A stretch of 64,000 nt of DNA, taken from contig CAJTCR010000002.1 of assembly GCA_910574915.1 (NCBI GenBank), positions 22,859 through 86,858 of the forward strand. Direction: 5' to 3'. Positions 24,196-32,502 of this stretch are shown piece after piece. Source of the DNA: Eubacteriaceae bacterium (lineage in GTDB: Bacteria > Bacillota > Clostridia > Lachnospirales > Lachnospiraceae). Positions within the stretch are counted from its first letter, which is position 1. Every line of letters starts with the position of its first letter. Under the pieces are notes generated by a model. It was given only the letters and a program-made list of their open reading frames with translations, made no database searches and was not told the DNA's origin. Made by a program: the position numbers and the translations under genes.

Positions 24196-25968
24196 CTAAA
24201 TCTCCTCCTTGAACGGGCCGGTTTGGATACAAGACGGTTCATATTCATAAGAAGCCAGGGTCTCTCCGTTTGCACTTTCGCGATAAACCTTCAAAGGTAC
24301 TTTGATATACATATTATCGTCTACCCATTTATCCTCGTTGTTCATAAAGTCCTGTAATGCCTGTGTATCATAGATCACAAACTGAATCGGATAATTAAAT
24401 CTTCGGTTGGGTTCTGTATCGGTATAAATATATTCCAGATAAGCATTAATCGTATGTGAGTAAGCTCCTTCGATCTCTTCGAGCACCATCTGTGGTATAT
24501 CAACTCTTACTACCGCTGCCTGTGAGATTACCTGATAACCTTCCGATCCTGGGAACCCGCACTGTGCATAGCCCGGATAAGGCCCGATATCGGATTTTTT
24601 TAGATCCACGTTACAAACCAGCACCGCGGACATGGTTGTGACCGTGTTGGTTCCTTCAATCGCGCTGCGCGTAACTGTAATCTGAACCTCTGGGCGGAAA
24701 ACACCCTGGCAGCTATAAAAACCAGGATACATGTAGCCCTCCGTGCCGCCGCCAATACCACCCCAATCACCGTCTGTAATTGGCGGATCTGTCACATCAA
24801 TCGACGGGCCTGTCGGTGTAACTGCCGGACCTGTGGTAATGCTCGGCGTACTTACAGACGGCTTGTAATACGAACCAGAAGACGTATTCACCTGGATCGC
24901 TTTTTTTTCAATGGTTCCGTCTGCCTTTTTCACCGTAATCGTGCTGTTTGTAAAGTTATTCACTTTTACCTGCGCGTCTTTGGAGCGAATATCTACCGTA
25001 CTGTTTTCTGCGCCTTTATTAAGCGTAATATCTACCGAAGCATGTGCGGTAATATTGACAGGCGCTTCGGAAACGAGCACCGTTCCGGCTGCGGATGCTT
25101 CGATCGTCGTATTGATCGGCGCTTCTGGCTTTCCTGTGATCGACAGCTCCATCTTGGCACTGACCGATACTTCGTCGACCTTGCCGTTGACTTCCAGCTT
25201 GATTTTTGCGTCTTTGCCAGAAAGTGCAAGCTTTCCTAAACGCGCACCTTGATTGACTACAATACGCGCTGCGCTGGCAAGTACATTCATAACATTTCCG
25301 ATTGCTTTTTCTACCCATGTATCCGACTTGATTGCCTGGATTGTGATGGATGCAAAAACACCATTATTTTCAATATCACTTGCCGGCGCATCCACAATCA
25401 GCTCCACACCAGAATAAGTTCCCGCAGGGATCTCAAACTTTGCCGCATCCTTTGTACGGATCGTCAGCTTTTTTAAATCCGCCCTGCCTGTACCTGTCAG
25501 CGCTTTCAAAAGCTCTGTCTGGCTGGACACTTCCACCTCTGTCATTTGTGCTTCCCCGTTCTCCTGCGGCTGTACGACATTTACCCTGCACCGCACTGTT
25601 TTGACAGCGTTCTTATTCGTCTTTTTTCTGGCATTTGTTTTCAGTTTCGCCCGCACAGTTGCCCTTCCAACAGATTTGCCTTTGATCTTAAATCCCGATT
25701 CGGTCTTACCGTACACCATCGCAATCGTGCGGTCGCTTGTCGCTACCTTTGTCACTTTCCATCCGATCGTATTGTTTTTCAGCGTCATTTTATTTGTCTG
25801 TCCGACTTTCAGTGTTTTAAACGACGTCCGCAGACTGACATAAGGCGCTTTTGCCTTTGCCGCTTCCGGGCGGATAGCCGGCAGCGCCGGACACGCCATC
25901 AATACCGCCAGTGAAGCTGCAAGGATTCTTTTTACGCATGATTTTTTCACACGCTTTCCATAATGCAT
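24196..25968 (-). CDS. Secreted Ig-like/beta-rich surface protein (paralogue of 45385-47745)
   Basis: A protein of 590 residues with a signal peptide (SVKRILAASL-like core, cleavage near AKA at about residue 40). Residues 43-130 form a BIG2-like domain: YVSLRTSFKTLKVGQTNKMT, then IKGKSVGRATVRAKLKT. The central part is a run of short beta repeats rich in V, I, A, N and K (for example LEVNGKVDEVSVSAKMELSI), suggesting a beta-solenoid. A Pro/Thr/Gly linker near residue 385 leads to a C-terminal domain unlike that of the paralogue. No LPXTG or membrane anchor is visible, so it is secreted or held non-covalently. The ATG follows AGGAGGG. Function unknown; adhesion or matrix roles are guesses. Confidence 0.72.
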   Translation of the reverse strand: MHYGKRVKKSCVKRILAASLAVLMACPALPAIRPEAAKAKAPYVSLRTSFKTLKVGQTNKMTLKNNTIGWKVTKVATSDRTIAMVYGKTESGFKIKGKSVGRATVRAKLKTNARKKTNKNAVKTVRCRVNVVQPQENGEAQMTEVEVSSQTELLKALTGTGRADLKKLTIRTKDAAKFEIPAGTYSGVELIVDAPASDIENNGVFASITIQAIKSDTWVEKAIGNVMNVLASAARIVVNQGARLGKLALSGKDAKIKLEVNGKVDEVSVSAKMELSITGKPEAPINTTIEASAAGTVLVSEAPVNITAHASVDITLNKGAENSTVDIRSKDAQVKVNNFTNSTITVKKADGTIEKKAIQVNTSSGSYYKPSVSTPSITTGPAVTPTGPSIDVTDPPITDGDWGGIGGGTEGYMYPGFYSCQGVFRPEVQITVTRSAIEGTNTVTTMSAVLVCNVDLKKSDIGPYPGYAQCGFPGSEGYQVISQAAVVRVDIPQMVLEEIEGAYSHTINAYLEYIYTDTEPNRRFNYPIQFVIYDTQALQDFMNNEDKWVDDNMYIKVPLKVYRESANGETLASYEYEPSCIQTGPFKEEI

Positions 25969-26137
25969 AATTACCCTCCTTTATCTGATTCCCCTTTGAT
26001 TAATATAAGAGTCATTTTGAGTTTAACAGAATGGGAGATTTTGGAAAGTGATTTGGCATAATTTGCACTTTTTCTGGTATGTATTGTATGGGATGTATGG
26101 GTATTGGGGGATAGAGGGAAAGTGTTTATTTTTCATA

Positions 26138-26426
26138 AAGGGACGCCGAGAGAGAGGATGTGCCTCCCCTGGCGGCGTCCGTTCCAGAATGGTAAGAATC
26201 CCTAAGTATTCTGCTGTAACGCTGTGGCTACGCACGGTCGCGGCACCTAGTTCGCTGCCTGCTGGCAGCTAAAGGTGCCGCTTGGCTGCGCCCCTGGTTG
26301 TTTTGCAGAATACTAAGGGATTCTAACCATTCTTCCAAAGCCGCCGCCAGGGGAGGCACATCCTCTCTCCCGGCTGCTCTTTGTAAATGCTACTAAACAA
26401 GCTCAATATGGTTTGGTTTGTTCGCT
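26138..26426 (+). repeat. Hairpin repeat family 1, copy D
   Basis: The outer arms 26151-26177 and 26342-26368 are perfectly complementary over 27 bp; the inner hairpin is at 26240-26281. Both extreme ends are missing compared with copy C. It fills the 485-bp space between the secreted-protein gene and the DUF368 gene; the rest of this space holds only the promoter region of the secreted protein and no gene. Confidence 0.88.
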
Positions 26427-26453
26427 GGCGTCCCGCATCCACAAAAAATCCCT

Positions 26454-27329
26454 CTACGCTTCCCGCACATCCTTCATCTTTTGCAGCCCTAAAATCACAG
26501 CCCCGCCAATCAAAAAAAACACCACATTAAACGTCCCCGCAGACATTGCCGCCTGTGGGGTATCCAGCGTTTCCGGTCCTTTCATCACCGCATAGATCGA
26601 TCCGAGCATCAGCCCGATAATCAGATAGATCGTCTGCGCGCGAAACCGCTCCAATGCCTTTCGGATCAGCTTTACGACACTAAATACGCCGACCAGTATG
26701 CCGCAGCCAAACAGAAATACTGTTGGAAATGCTGTCAGGTCAAAGTGCAGGATATCCTTGATTGCCGTAATCACCGGCAGATACAGCCCCATAATCAATA
26801 GCAGCGTAGAACCGGAAATGCCAGGCAGCACCATTGCAGAGATTGCGATTGCCCCTGCGAAAAATACATAGATACCCAGCTTTAAATCCAGGTGCTCCAG
26901 GCTCATGCTGCTCCCGCCGGATACCGGATTAAAATAGGTAATCGCACATACAAGCGCGGCGCCCACAGCCGCAAACAATACAGCGCCAGGCTTTGACGCA
27001 AGCGCTTCTTTTTCTTCTTTTACGACAATCGGGATCGCCAATATAATAAATCCGATAAACATGGAGCTGATCGCATAAATATTTGATTCAAATACGCTCG
27101 TCAGTACGAGGATCGCCAATACCATCCCGCACGCCCATCCGATGCCAAGCTTAAATAAGAAAAACAGCGCTTTCTTTTTCTTTTCCAAGCTGCCGCGCAG
27201 CAAGTCGTCAATCGACCCGATAAACTGGTCATAAAACCCAAGCAAAAACGCAATCGTCCCGCCGGATACTCCCGGCACGCTGTCCGCAAGCGCCATGCAA
27301 AACCCTCTGATAAATTGTATGATATACAT
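26454..27329 (-). CDS. DUF368 membrane protein, undecaprenyl-phosphate translocase type (PopT)
   Basis: A protein of 291 residues with about eight membrane segments. Two matching re-entrant motifs are visible: DSVPGVSGGTIAFLLGFYD near residue 17 and LPGISGSTLLLIMGLY near residue 168. DUF368 proteins were recently identified as carriers that return undecaprenyl phosphate to the inner leaflet (PopT), supporting wall and glycan synthesis. The assignment rests on these motifs. The ATG follows GAGGGAG. hisC lies 25 bp upstream in the same direction. Repeat copy D follows the stop codon. Confidence 0.88.
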   Translation of the reverse strand: MYIIQFIRGFCMALADSVPGVSGGTIAFLLGFYDQFIGSIDDLLRGSLEKKKKALFFLFKLGIGWACGMVLAILVLTSVFESNIYAISSMFIGFIILAIPIVVKEEKEALASKPGAVLFAAVGAALVCAITYFNPVSGGSSMSLEHLDLKLGIYVFFAGAIAISAMVLPGISGSTLLLIMGLYLPVITAIKDILHFDLTAFPTVFLFGCGILVGVFSVVKLIRKALERFRAQTIYLIIGLMLGSIYAVMKGPETLDTPQAAMSAGTFNVVFFLIGGAVILGLQKMKDVREA

Positions 27330-27354
27330 ATGCTCCCTCTTTCTCTTTTTCTTC

Positions 27355-28413
27355 TTACTTTTTTAAATATGCGCGCAGAAAATCCAGCAGGACGTCCATC
27401 TGCTCATCCGTCCCGATCGTAATCCGCAGGTAATTGTCGATCCGCGGCTTTGCAAAATATCGCACGTAAATATGCTCTTGCTTAAGCGCTTCAAACAGTT
27501 CCTTTGCAGGCACTTTCGGATGTGTGACAAATAAAAAGTTGCTCTGGCTGTCGCCGAACACAAAGCCCAGCTTTCGAAACTCTTCTTTCATCCGCTCCCT
27601 TGTTGTTATGATTTTATGAATCGTTTTACGGAAATATGTCTCATCCTTTAGTGCAGCCACACCCGCGGCAAGCGTTACCTGGTTCATCGTATAAGAATTA
27701 AACGAAAACTTTACGTCGTTTAGATACCGGATCAGCGTTTCGCTGCCAAACGCATATCCTATGCGCATCCCGGCAAGTGCCCTTGACTTTGAAAACGTCT
27801 GCACTACGAGCAGGTTTTCATACTGATCCAGCAGTGCCAGCGCCGATTTCCCTCCAAAATCAATATACGCTTCGTCTACGATTACAATCACATCTTCGTT
27901 TTGCTGCAAAATATGTTCGATTGCAGAAAGGCTTTCCAGCTCTCCGGTCGGCGCATTTGGGTTTGGAAATACGATGCCGCCGTTTGGTATGCCATAATCC
28001 GCGCTGCATATGCGAAAATTATGGTCGAGCGGTATGTTCTGATAAGGAATGCGCAGCAGGTCTGCCCATACATCATAAAAAGAATACGTAATATCTGGAA
28101 ACAATACTGGCTTTTCGGAATTAAAAAATGTCAAAAACGCCATTGCCAGCACATCATCCGAGCCGACTCCGACAAACACCTGCCCCGGCTTTAACCGGTA
28201 TCGTTTTGCCAGCGCATCCACAAGCATTGCCGCCTGCGGATCTGGATACAGGCGCAGCTTGTCCGCGTCAAAAGCATAGAGGCTCTCCATTACACCAGGC
28301 GCAGGCGGGTATGGATTTTCATTTGTATTCAGCTTTATCATGCGCTGCTCGCTTGGCTGTTCCCCCGGCACATATGGAACCACCTTTCGTATATTTGCTT
28401 CCCATTGTTTCAT
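27355..28413 (-). CDS. hisC: Histidinol-phosphate aminotransferase
   Basis: A protein of 352 residues. The PLP-lysine motif is TFSKSRALAGMRIGYAFGS near residue 218. Other marks are KLNTNENPYPPAPG near the start, FPNPNAPTG near residue 150 and VDEAYIDFGG. It converts imidazole acetol phosphate to histidinol phosphate in histidine synthesis. No other his gene is near. It shares a likely transcript with the DUF368 gene. An alternative is a related aromatic aminotransferase, but the length and motifs favour HisC. Confidence 0.9.
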   Translation of the reverse strand: MKQWEANIRKVVPYVPGEQPSEQRMIKLNTNENPYPPAPGVMESLYAFDADKLRLYPDPQAAMLVDALAKRYRLKPGQVFVGVGSDDVLAMAFLTFFNSEKPVLFPDITYSFYDVWADLLRIPYQNIPLDHNFRICSADYGIPNGGIVFPNPNAPTGELESLSAIEHILQQNEDVIVIVDEAYIDFGGKSALALLDQYENLLVVQTFSKSRALAGMRIGYAFGSETLIRYLNDVKFSFNSYTMNQVTLAAGVAALKDETYFRKTIHKIITTRERMKEEFRKLGFVFGDSQSNFLFVTHPKVPAKELFEALKQEHIYVRYFAKPRIDNYLRITIGTDEQMDVLLDFLRAYLKK

Positions 28414-28440
28414 TTTTCCTGTTGTCCTCTTTTCTAATAT

Positions 28441-28477
28441 AAAAATGTAGTAATCTTACATAGATTACTACATTTTT
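28441..28477. terminator. Bidirectional terminator between the ABC permease and hisC
   Basis: AAAAATGTAGTAATC (28441-28455) pairs perfectly with GATTACTACATTTTT (28463-28477), a 15-bp stem with a seven-base loop and U runs in both directions. On the minus strand it follows the ABC exporter operon. Confidence 0.85.
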
Positions 28478-28534
28478 ATCAGAATGTAAACACACTTTAT
28501 TTTATGAAAGCACTTTTTAACATACCGCCCGCCA

Positions 28535-29752
28535 TCACCGCATTCGCTTCCAGTATACCCGCGGCGCGAGAAAAAACGCTGCCGCAAACAGAAAAATACA
28601 CAAAAGCAGCACCATATCCCCGCTGCGCAGTACAACGCCGCCGACAGAAAACGTGCGCAGCGAGCGCCCATAGGACAGCGGATTTACTGCCGTCATCGGG
28701 TGCAGCAGCATCAGGCGCTGCCATACCGCGCTTTCTCTTGCGGCTGGCAGGCTGTCTGCCGCAAACGGTACAGAAAGAAACAGTACCGCCAACATAATCG
28801 AAAAAAACTTGTTTTTCGTCCACGCATTAAAAAACGCGCTGACCGCGGCGATACACAAGATCCCTGCCCATGCCGCGGCATAACTATATAGAAAAAACTG
28901 CCACACCTCCATCGGATACAGGCAGAAGAAAAACTGCCACAGCATCTGGATCGAGCTGCCTGCGCCGCTTATCCCGCAGCAGGCAAAGACCACAGCCGCC
29001 TGCACGGCTGTACACGCAAACAATGCAATGGTCAGGTAAAGCGCTGTCCCGGCAATCTTTTGATATGCAATCCGGTACATCGTTTTCTTTCCGCACGGCA
29101 GTAAAATCAAATCCATCCCACATTCATTTTCACAGGAAAAGACCTGCCCAGCCAAAAATACCGCGTACAGCAAAAACAGATAAAAGCACAGATACGAAAC
29201 CTTTAGCAATATCGTCCACTGTCCCAGAAATTCAAACTGGTAAGGCTTTTTCACCTTTGCCAGCATCTGGCAGGCACGTTTTTTTTCCGCCCTGCTGTAG
29301 CGCTGCCCGTCATATCCTTTCATATTTTCATAGAGCTGTACCGGGATATTTTTGTAAAAATCATCTGCATGTTGCAGTTTTTGCAGCAGCGTATCATCGA
29401 CTTTATGCTCCGGGATATAAGCATACTCAAACAGAATCCGCCAGCCAGGATATTTTTTGTCAAACGCACGGTTCGCCTTGTCCGTTTTTTCAGACTTCAC
29501 AAGCCTGCGGTAATCGTATAAAGATGCGTTCAGGTTTTCTTCGCAAAGCTCTGTGGGGATTTTTTCCATCGCCCTGCGCTCCGCCCATACCCCTTTTCGT
29601 CCCTGTACATAAACCGTCCCGTCTTCTTCTGTGACCTCATATGTATAATCATGAATAAAAAACGCACTCAGCAGCACACTGAAAAATACCGCCGCAAAAA
29701 GAAGCCCTGTCGACGTCCGCCTGCTGTAGATTTTTTGAAACTCCCGTATCAT
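28535..29752 (-). CDS. ABC exporter permease subunit 2
   Basis: A protein of about 405 residues. It starts MIREFQKIYSRRTSTGLL, with one membrane helix, an extracytoplasmic domain of about 170 residues, then five to six further helices, a layout typical of ABC-2 type permeases. The start at 29752 is fixed by GGAGGG and by the ATGA overlap with the gene upstream. With the 29749-30975 permease and the ATPase it forms a three-gene exporter of unknown substrate. The two permeases are similar in layout and probably pair as a heterodimer. Confidence 0.8.
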   Translation of the reverse strand: MIREFQKIYSRRTSTGLLFAAVFFSVLLSAFFIHDYTYEVTEEDGTVYVQGRKGVWAERRAMEKIPTELCEENLNASLYDYRRLVKSEKTDKANRAFDKKYPGWRILFEYAYIPEHKVDDTLLQKLQHADDFYKNIPVQLYENMKGYDGQRYSRAEKKRACQMLAKVKKPYQFEFLGQWTILLKVSYLCFYLFLLYAVFLAGQVFSCENECGMDLILLPCGKKTMYRIAYQKIAGTALYLTIALFACTAVQAAVVFACCGISGAGSSIQMLWQFFFCLYPMEVWQFFLYSYAAAWAGILCIAAVSAFFNAWTKNKFFSIMLAVLFLSVPFAADSLPAARESAVWQRLMLLHPMTAVNPLSYGRSLRTFSVGGVVLRSGDMVLLLCIFLFAAAFFLAPRVYWKRMR

Positions 29753-30975
29753 ACCATTTCCCTCCTGCGCCTGCCTGTCCTGTCTCCTTCTTTCCATATG
29801 CCCGTCTGCGCCAGCCGCACAGCGATCCATACAAGCCCTGCCGCAAGCAGCGCACAGACGACAGGAAGCACATAGATGCCCGGTAAGCCGTTTCCCGGAA
29901 ACGGATACAGATACAGCGAGTTGACTGTCTCCTTAAGCAGCGCCGTATGAACCGGAAACACCTGCACGAGCTTCATCACACTGTTTGGCAGCATCGTAAA
30001 ATTGCGCAGCACAAGCGGAACAAACATCACCGCCGCGCCAATCGCCAGCGCAGGCACCGGTTTTTGCAGCCACGCATCCAAAAATGCTGCGAAAAATGCC
30101 GCTGCCCACACGGCAGCCATACCGGAAACCAAACCAAGCACAAACACATCCCGGTAACAAAGCGGTAAAATCGAAGTAAAATACAGCGTCTGTACCTGGC
30201 TGTTCCACGCAATCGGCGCGCAGCTTCCAAAATAAATGCCGCAAAGCACTGCCATCGATACCAAATACTGTACGCTGGTCAGTACCGCAAGCGCCTTCAC
30301 CTTTTGCGCCATCATCCTGCCGACTGTCCGGCGCCCCATTGTCCCTGCAATGATATGCATACGTACCGATTTTTCATAGGAAAACAGGCTCGCTCCATAG
30401 ATCATTGCCGTCAGCAGATTGACAAGCACCGCAAACTGAAACGACGTGTAAAAATTTCTCCACGGATCTGCCATTTCATTTTGAAACGGCGTCTGTATTT
30501 TTTCATCCCAGGCAAAAATTTGTTGCAGCTCACGCTTGGAAAAATGCAGCCCGCCTGTTTTGATCCTCAGCTTGATCTGCGGTTTTCTGCGCGCATAAAA
30601 ATCATCCGCGCTTTCCAGCGCGAACAGCGTAAAATGCCCGTCCTGCGCCGCATACGCCTGATCCAGCAGGCTTCCGATCCCTGGATATTGTTCGACCGCC
30701 TTTAAATATGCCGCCGATTCATCTTTACAAGACTGGATATCCCAAAGCACCTCATTTAGTTTTTCTTCGGTAATATCGCCGCGCACCTGCGCATATTTTT
30801 TGCGGTCATTTTCAAACGCCGCTTTCCCTTTTAAATACGCAGTGCCGCCCGTCTCTGCCCGCGAACGGTACGCGCCCACGCTCACAATTCCCCACGCTGC
30901 GCACAGCACAAGCACAAGCAGCAGCGCGCCCTTCACATGCATCTGCCGCACCAGCTTCCTCATTTCATACTTCAT
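29749..30975 (-). CDS. ABC exporter permease subunit 1
   Basis: A protein of 408 residues. It opens MKYEMRKLVRQMHVKGALLL, a helix near residues 15-33, followed by an extracytoplasmic domain (about residues 40-190) and about six helices. It is an ABC-2-like permease. The ATG at 30975 lies inside the end of the ATPase gene (11-bp overlap) after GGAGGGG, and its stop overlaps the start of permease 2 by four bases, so all three genes are coupled. Confidence 0.8.
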   Translation of the reverse strand: MKYEMRKLVRQMHVKGALLLVLVLCAAWGIVSVGAYRSRAETGGTAYLKGKAAFENDRKKYAQVRGDITEEKLNEVLWDIQSCKDESAAYLKAVEQYPGIGSLLDQAYAAQDGHFTLFALESADDFYARRKPQIKLRIKTGGLHFSKRELQQIFAWDEKIQTPFQNEMADPWRNFYTSFQFAVLVNLLTAMIYGASLFSYEKSVRMHIIAGTMGRRTVGRMMAQKVKALAVLTSVQYLVSMAVLCGIYFGSCAPIAWNSQVQTLYFTSILPLCYRDVFVLGLVSGMAAVWAAAFFAAFLDAWLQKPVPALAIGAAVMFVPLVLRNFTMLPNSVMKLVQVFPVHTALLKETVNSLYLYPFPGNGLPGIYVLPVVCALLAAGLVWIAVRLAQTGIWKEGDRTGRRRREMV

Positions 30976-31834
30976 TCTGCCCCTCCTGCTGAAAACGAAA
31001 AATGCTCAGATACACATCGTTCAGTGCCGGCTGGATCTGGTACGCATCCGGCACCGGCCGCGCCCCGACAACCCGTGCCTTGACCATCCCCCGGTCACTG
31101 TACGTCATGGAAACCGCCGCGCCCGCAAGCGCTTCGTGCATCTGCCGCTCATTTTCAAACGCGCATTCCCACACATTCCCTTCCTGGCGGCGAAGCAGCT
31201 CCTCTTGCGTTCCCTGCTCCGCCACAATGCCGTCTTTGATCACAAAGATTTCCCTGCAAATAAACTCCAAATCCGACACAATATGCGTCGACAGCAAAAT
31301 CGTCTGCTCCTTTGCGGCATCCGAAATAAAATTTTTAAAACGAATACGTTCCGCCGGATCAAGCCCAGCCGTCGGCTCATCAAGCAGCACCAGCTTCGGG
31401 CTGAACAAAAAAGACTGCGCCAGCCCCACACGGCGAAGCTGCCCGCCGGAGAGCGCCTTTAACTTCTTTCTATGCAGCTCCTCAACCGCAAACAGCTCCA
31501 TTTTTTCCTCGATTTCCATCCGCACATCCTGTTTGGACGCCTCTGTTTTCATATTTGCCATATACGTCAAAAATTCCCGCACCGTCATCGTCGGATAGCC
31601 GATAAAATTCTGCGGCAGCACCCCAAGCAGCACTTCCCCCTTTTTGCACTTCGGATACGATACGCTTCCCTGATAATCCCTCGTATAACCGCTGATAATC
31701 TTAAACAGCGTCGTCTTACCTACCCCATTCGCCCCTAAAAATCCATAAATCCCCTGCGAAAGCTCCATGTCAATCCCTTGCAGCACCTTTTTTCTTCCGT
31801 ACGATTTGCGGATTCGTTCTAATTTTAAATTCAC
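30965..31834 (-). CDS. ABC exporter ATPase subunit
   Basis: A protein of about 289 residues. Motifs in order: GANGVGKTTLF (Walker A, near residue 35), LSGGQLRRVGLAQSFL (signature), LVLLDEPTAGLDPAER (Walker B) and LLSTHIVSD (switch His). AAGGAG precedes a GTG at 31834 and a TTG at 31837; there is no suitable ATG and either codon may start the protein. The open frame to 31942 has no ribosome site. It leads the three-gene exporter. The linked regulator, if any, is not in this segment. Confidence 0.87.
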   Translation of the reverse strand: MNLKLERIRKSYGRKKVLQGIDMELSQGIYGFLGANGVGKTTLFKIISGYTRDYQGSVSYPKCKKGEVLLGVLPQNFIGYPTMTVREFLTYMANMKTEASKQDVRMEIEEKMELFAVEELHRKKLKALSGGQLRRVGLAQSFLFSPKLVLLDEPTAGLDPAERIRFKNFISDAAKEQTILLSTHIVSDLEFICREIFVIKDGIVAEQGTQEELLRRQEGNVWECAFENERQMHEALAGAAVSMTYSDRGMVKARVVGARPVPDAYQIQPALNDVYLSIFRFQQEGQNEV

Positions 31835-32010
31835 CAATGTTTTGCTCCTTTTCCAATAAATAGCAAGAGCACTCTTGTAAATGACCGATCTGATAGGTAT
31901 AACAACGAGGAATAGGAAAAAGACAGGAAAAAGACAATACAAATAAAAAAATCAGAAAATCCGGCAAAATGGAAACTCTATGGTGCCAACACTGCCGGAT
32001 GAAAAAGAAC

Positions 32011-32039
32011 TTGCAAATACATTTCAAATATGCTATATT
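32011..32039 (+). promoter_or_regulatory. Promoter of the type I antitoxin RNA
   Basis: TTGCAA (32011-32016) and TATATT (32034-32039) with a 17-bp spacer on the plus strand. Transcription would run toward the toxin gene from about 32046. The downstream GAGCAACCG motif also follows the toxin promoter on the other strand. Confidence 0.6.
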
Positions 32040-32045
32040 ATAGAT

Positions 32046-32160
32046 ACACAAAATGAGCAACCGCCCGTAGTATCCCAAGGATACATGGGGGTTGACCAAT
32101 TAATGACAGCAAAGCCACCAAGACATCGCTCAAAGTTCAGGGTGGCTTTTGCTATGTAAT
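32046..32160 (+). ncRNA. Candidate antitoxin RNA of a type I toxin-antitoxin locus
   Basis: A plus-strand transcript of about 110 nt from the promoter above to the hairpin at 32108-32153. It holds a hairpin GTATCC-CAA-GGATAC (32070-32084) and then runs over the 3' untranslated part of the toxin mRNA, as RatA does for txpA and RNA II for fst. It does not reach the toxin reading frame, so pairing would be with the mRNA 3' end. The extent is predicted, not observed. Confidence 0.5.
32108..32153. terminator. Shared terminator hairpin of the toxin and antitoxin RNAs
   Basis: AGCAAAGCCACC (32108-32119) pairs with GGTGGCTTTTGCT (32141-32153), a stem of about 12 bp with one bulge. It sits between the converging toxin and antitoxin transcripts, the usual place for the shared terminator in this class. 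The U runs are short (four and three). Confidence 0.65.
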
Positions 32161-32161
32161 G

Positions 32162-32266
32162 TTACTTACAAAACGTAAAAACGAATGTAAGCAATGCTAA
32201 AAGAAAAATGCCAAATGTAAGCAATTCCATAAGAGAAATATGATTTCTATGTTTTCTCTTTTTCAT
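32162..32266 (-). CDS. 34-residue hydrophobic toxin peptide, Hol-Tox/TxpA/Fst-like
   Basis: A GGGGGTGATG ribosome site precedes an ATG at 32266. The peptide starts with a basic stretch (MKKRKHRNH), has one hydrophobic helix (MELLTFGIFLLALLTFVF) and ends TFCK. This matches the putative holin-like toxin family of Firmicute type I systems, peptides of 25-35 residues that insert in the membrane. The basic N-terminus and the ELLTFGIFLLALLTF core are the diagnostic parts. A strong promoter lies 66 bp upstream and a converging RNA lies downstream. It is too short for most gene finders. Confidence is high for the reading frame and moderate for toxicity. Confidence 0.75.
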   Translation of the reverse strand: MKKRKHRNHISLMELLTFGIFLLALLTFVFTFCK

Positions 32267-32331
32267 AAGCATCACCCCCATTCCGAATCGAATGAGGTCA
32301 ACACACCCTAACACACGGTTGCTCGTATCAA

Positions 32332-32360
32332 ATTATAACATATCTTTTTATACTATACAA
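32332..32360 (-). promoter_or_regulatory. Promoter of the toxin mRNA
   Basis: On the minus strand TTGTAT (32355-32360), a 17-bp spacer and a perfect TATAAT (32332-32337). The predicted transcript starts at about 32325, near GAGCAACCG, and has a 5' leader of about 60 nt before the toxin start. Confidence 0.7.
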
Positions 32361-32453
32361 CAGTATTTTACTTCTACTACACAAAAACGCACTTTTTTAT
32401 TCGATTTTTAACGATTACGGATCAAAGAATATACACAATAAAAATAATACAGT

Positions 32454-32489
32454 AAAACCACCCCAATGCTACCCAAAGCATCAGGATGG
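32454..32489 (-). terminator. Probable terminator of the gal operon
   Basis: On the minus strand CCATCCTGATGCT (32477-32489) pairs with AGCATTGGGGTGG (32458-32470) with three G-U pairs, then TTTTA. It lies 14 bp after the galT stop. The short T run lowers certainty. Confidence 0.55.
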
Positions 32490-32502
32490 CTTCATCATTC
32501 TA

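Noticed and set aside
31835..31942. N-terminal extension of the exporter ATPase
   Set aside because: It is hydrophobic, lacks a ribosome site and does not fit the family; the GTG/TTG at 31834-31837 has AAGGAG upstream.
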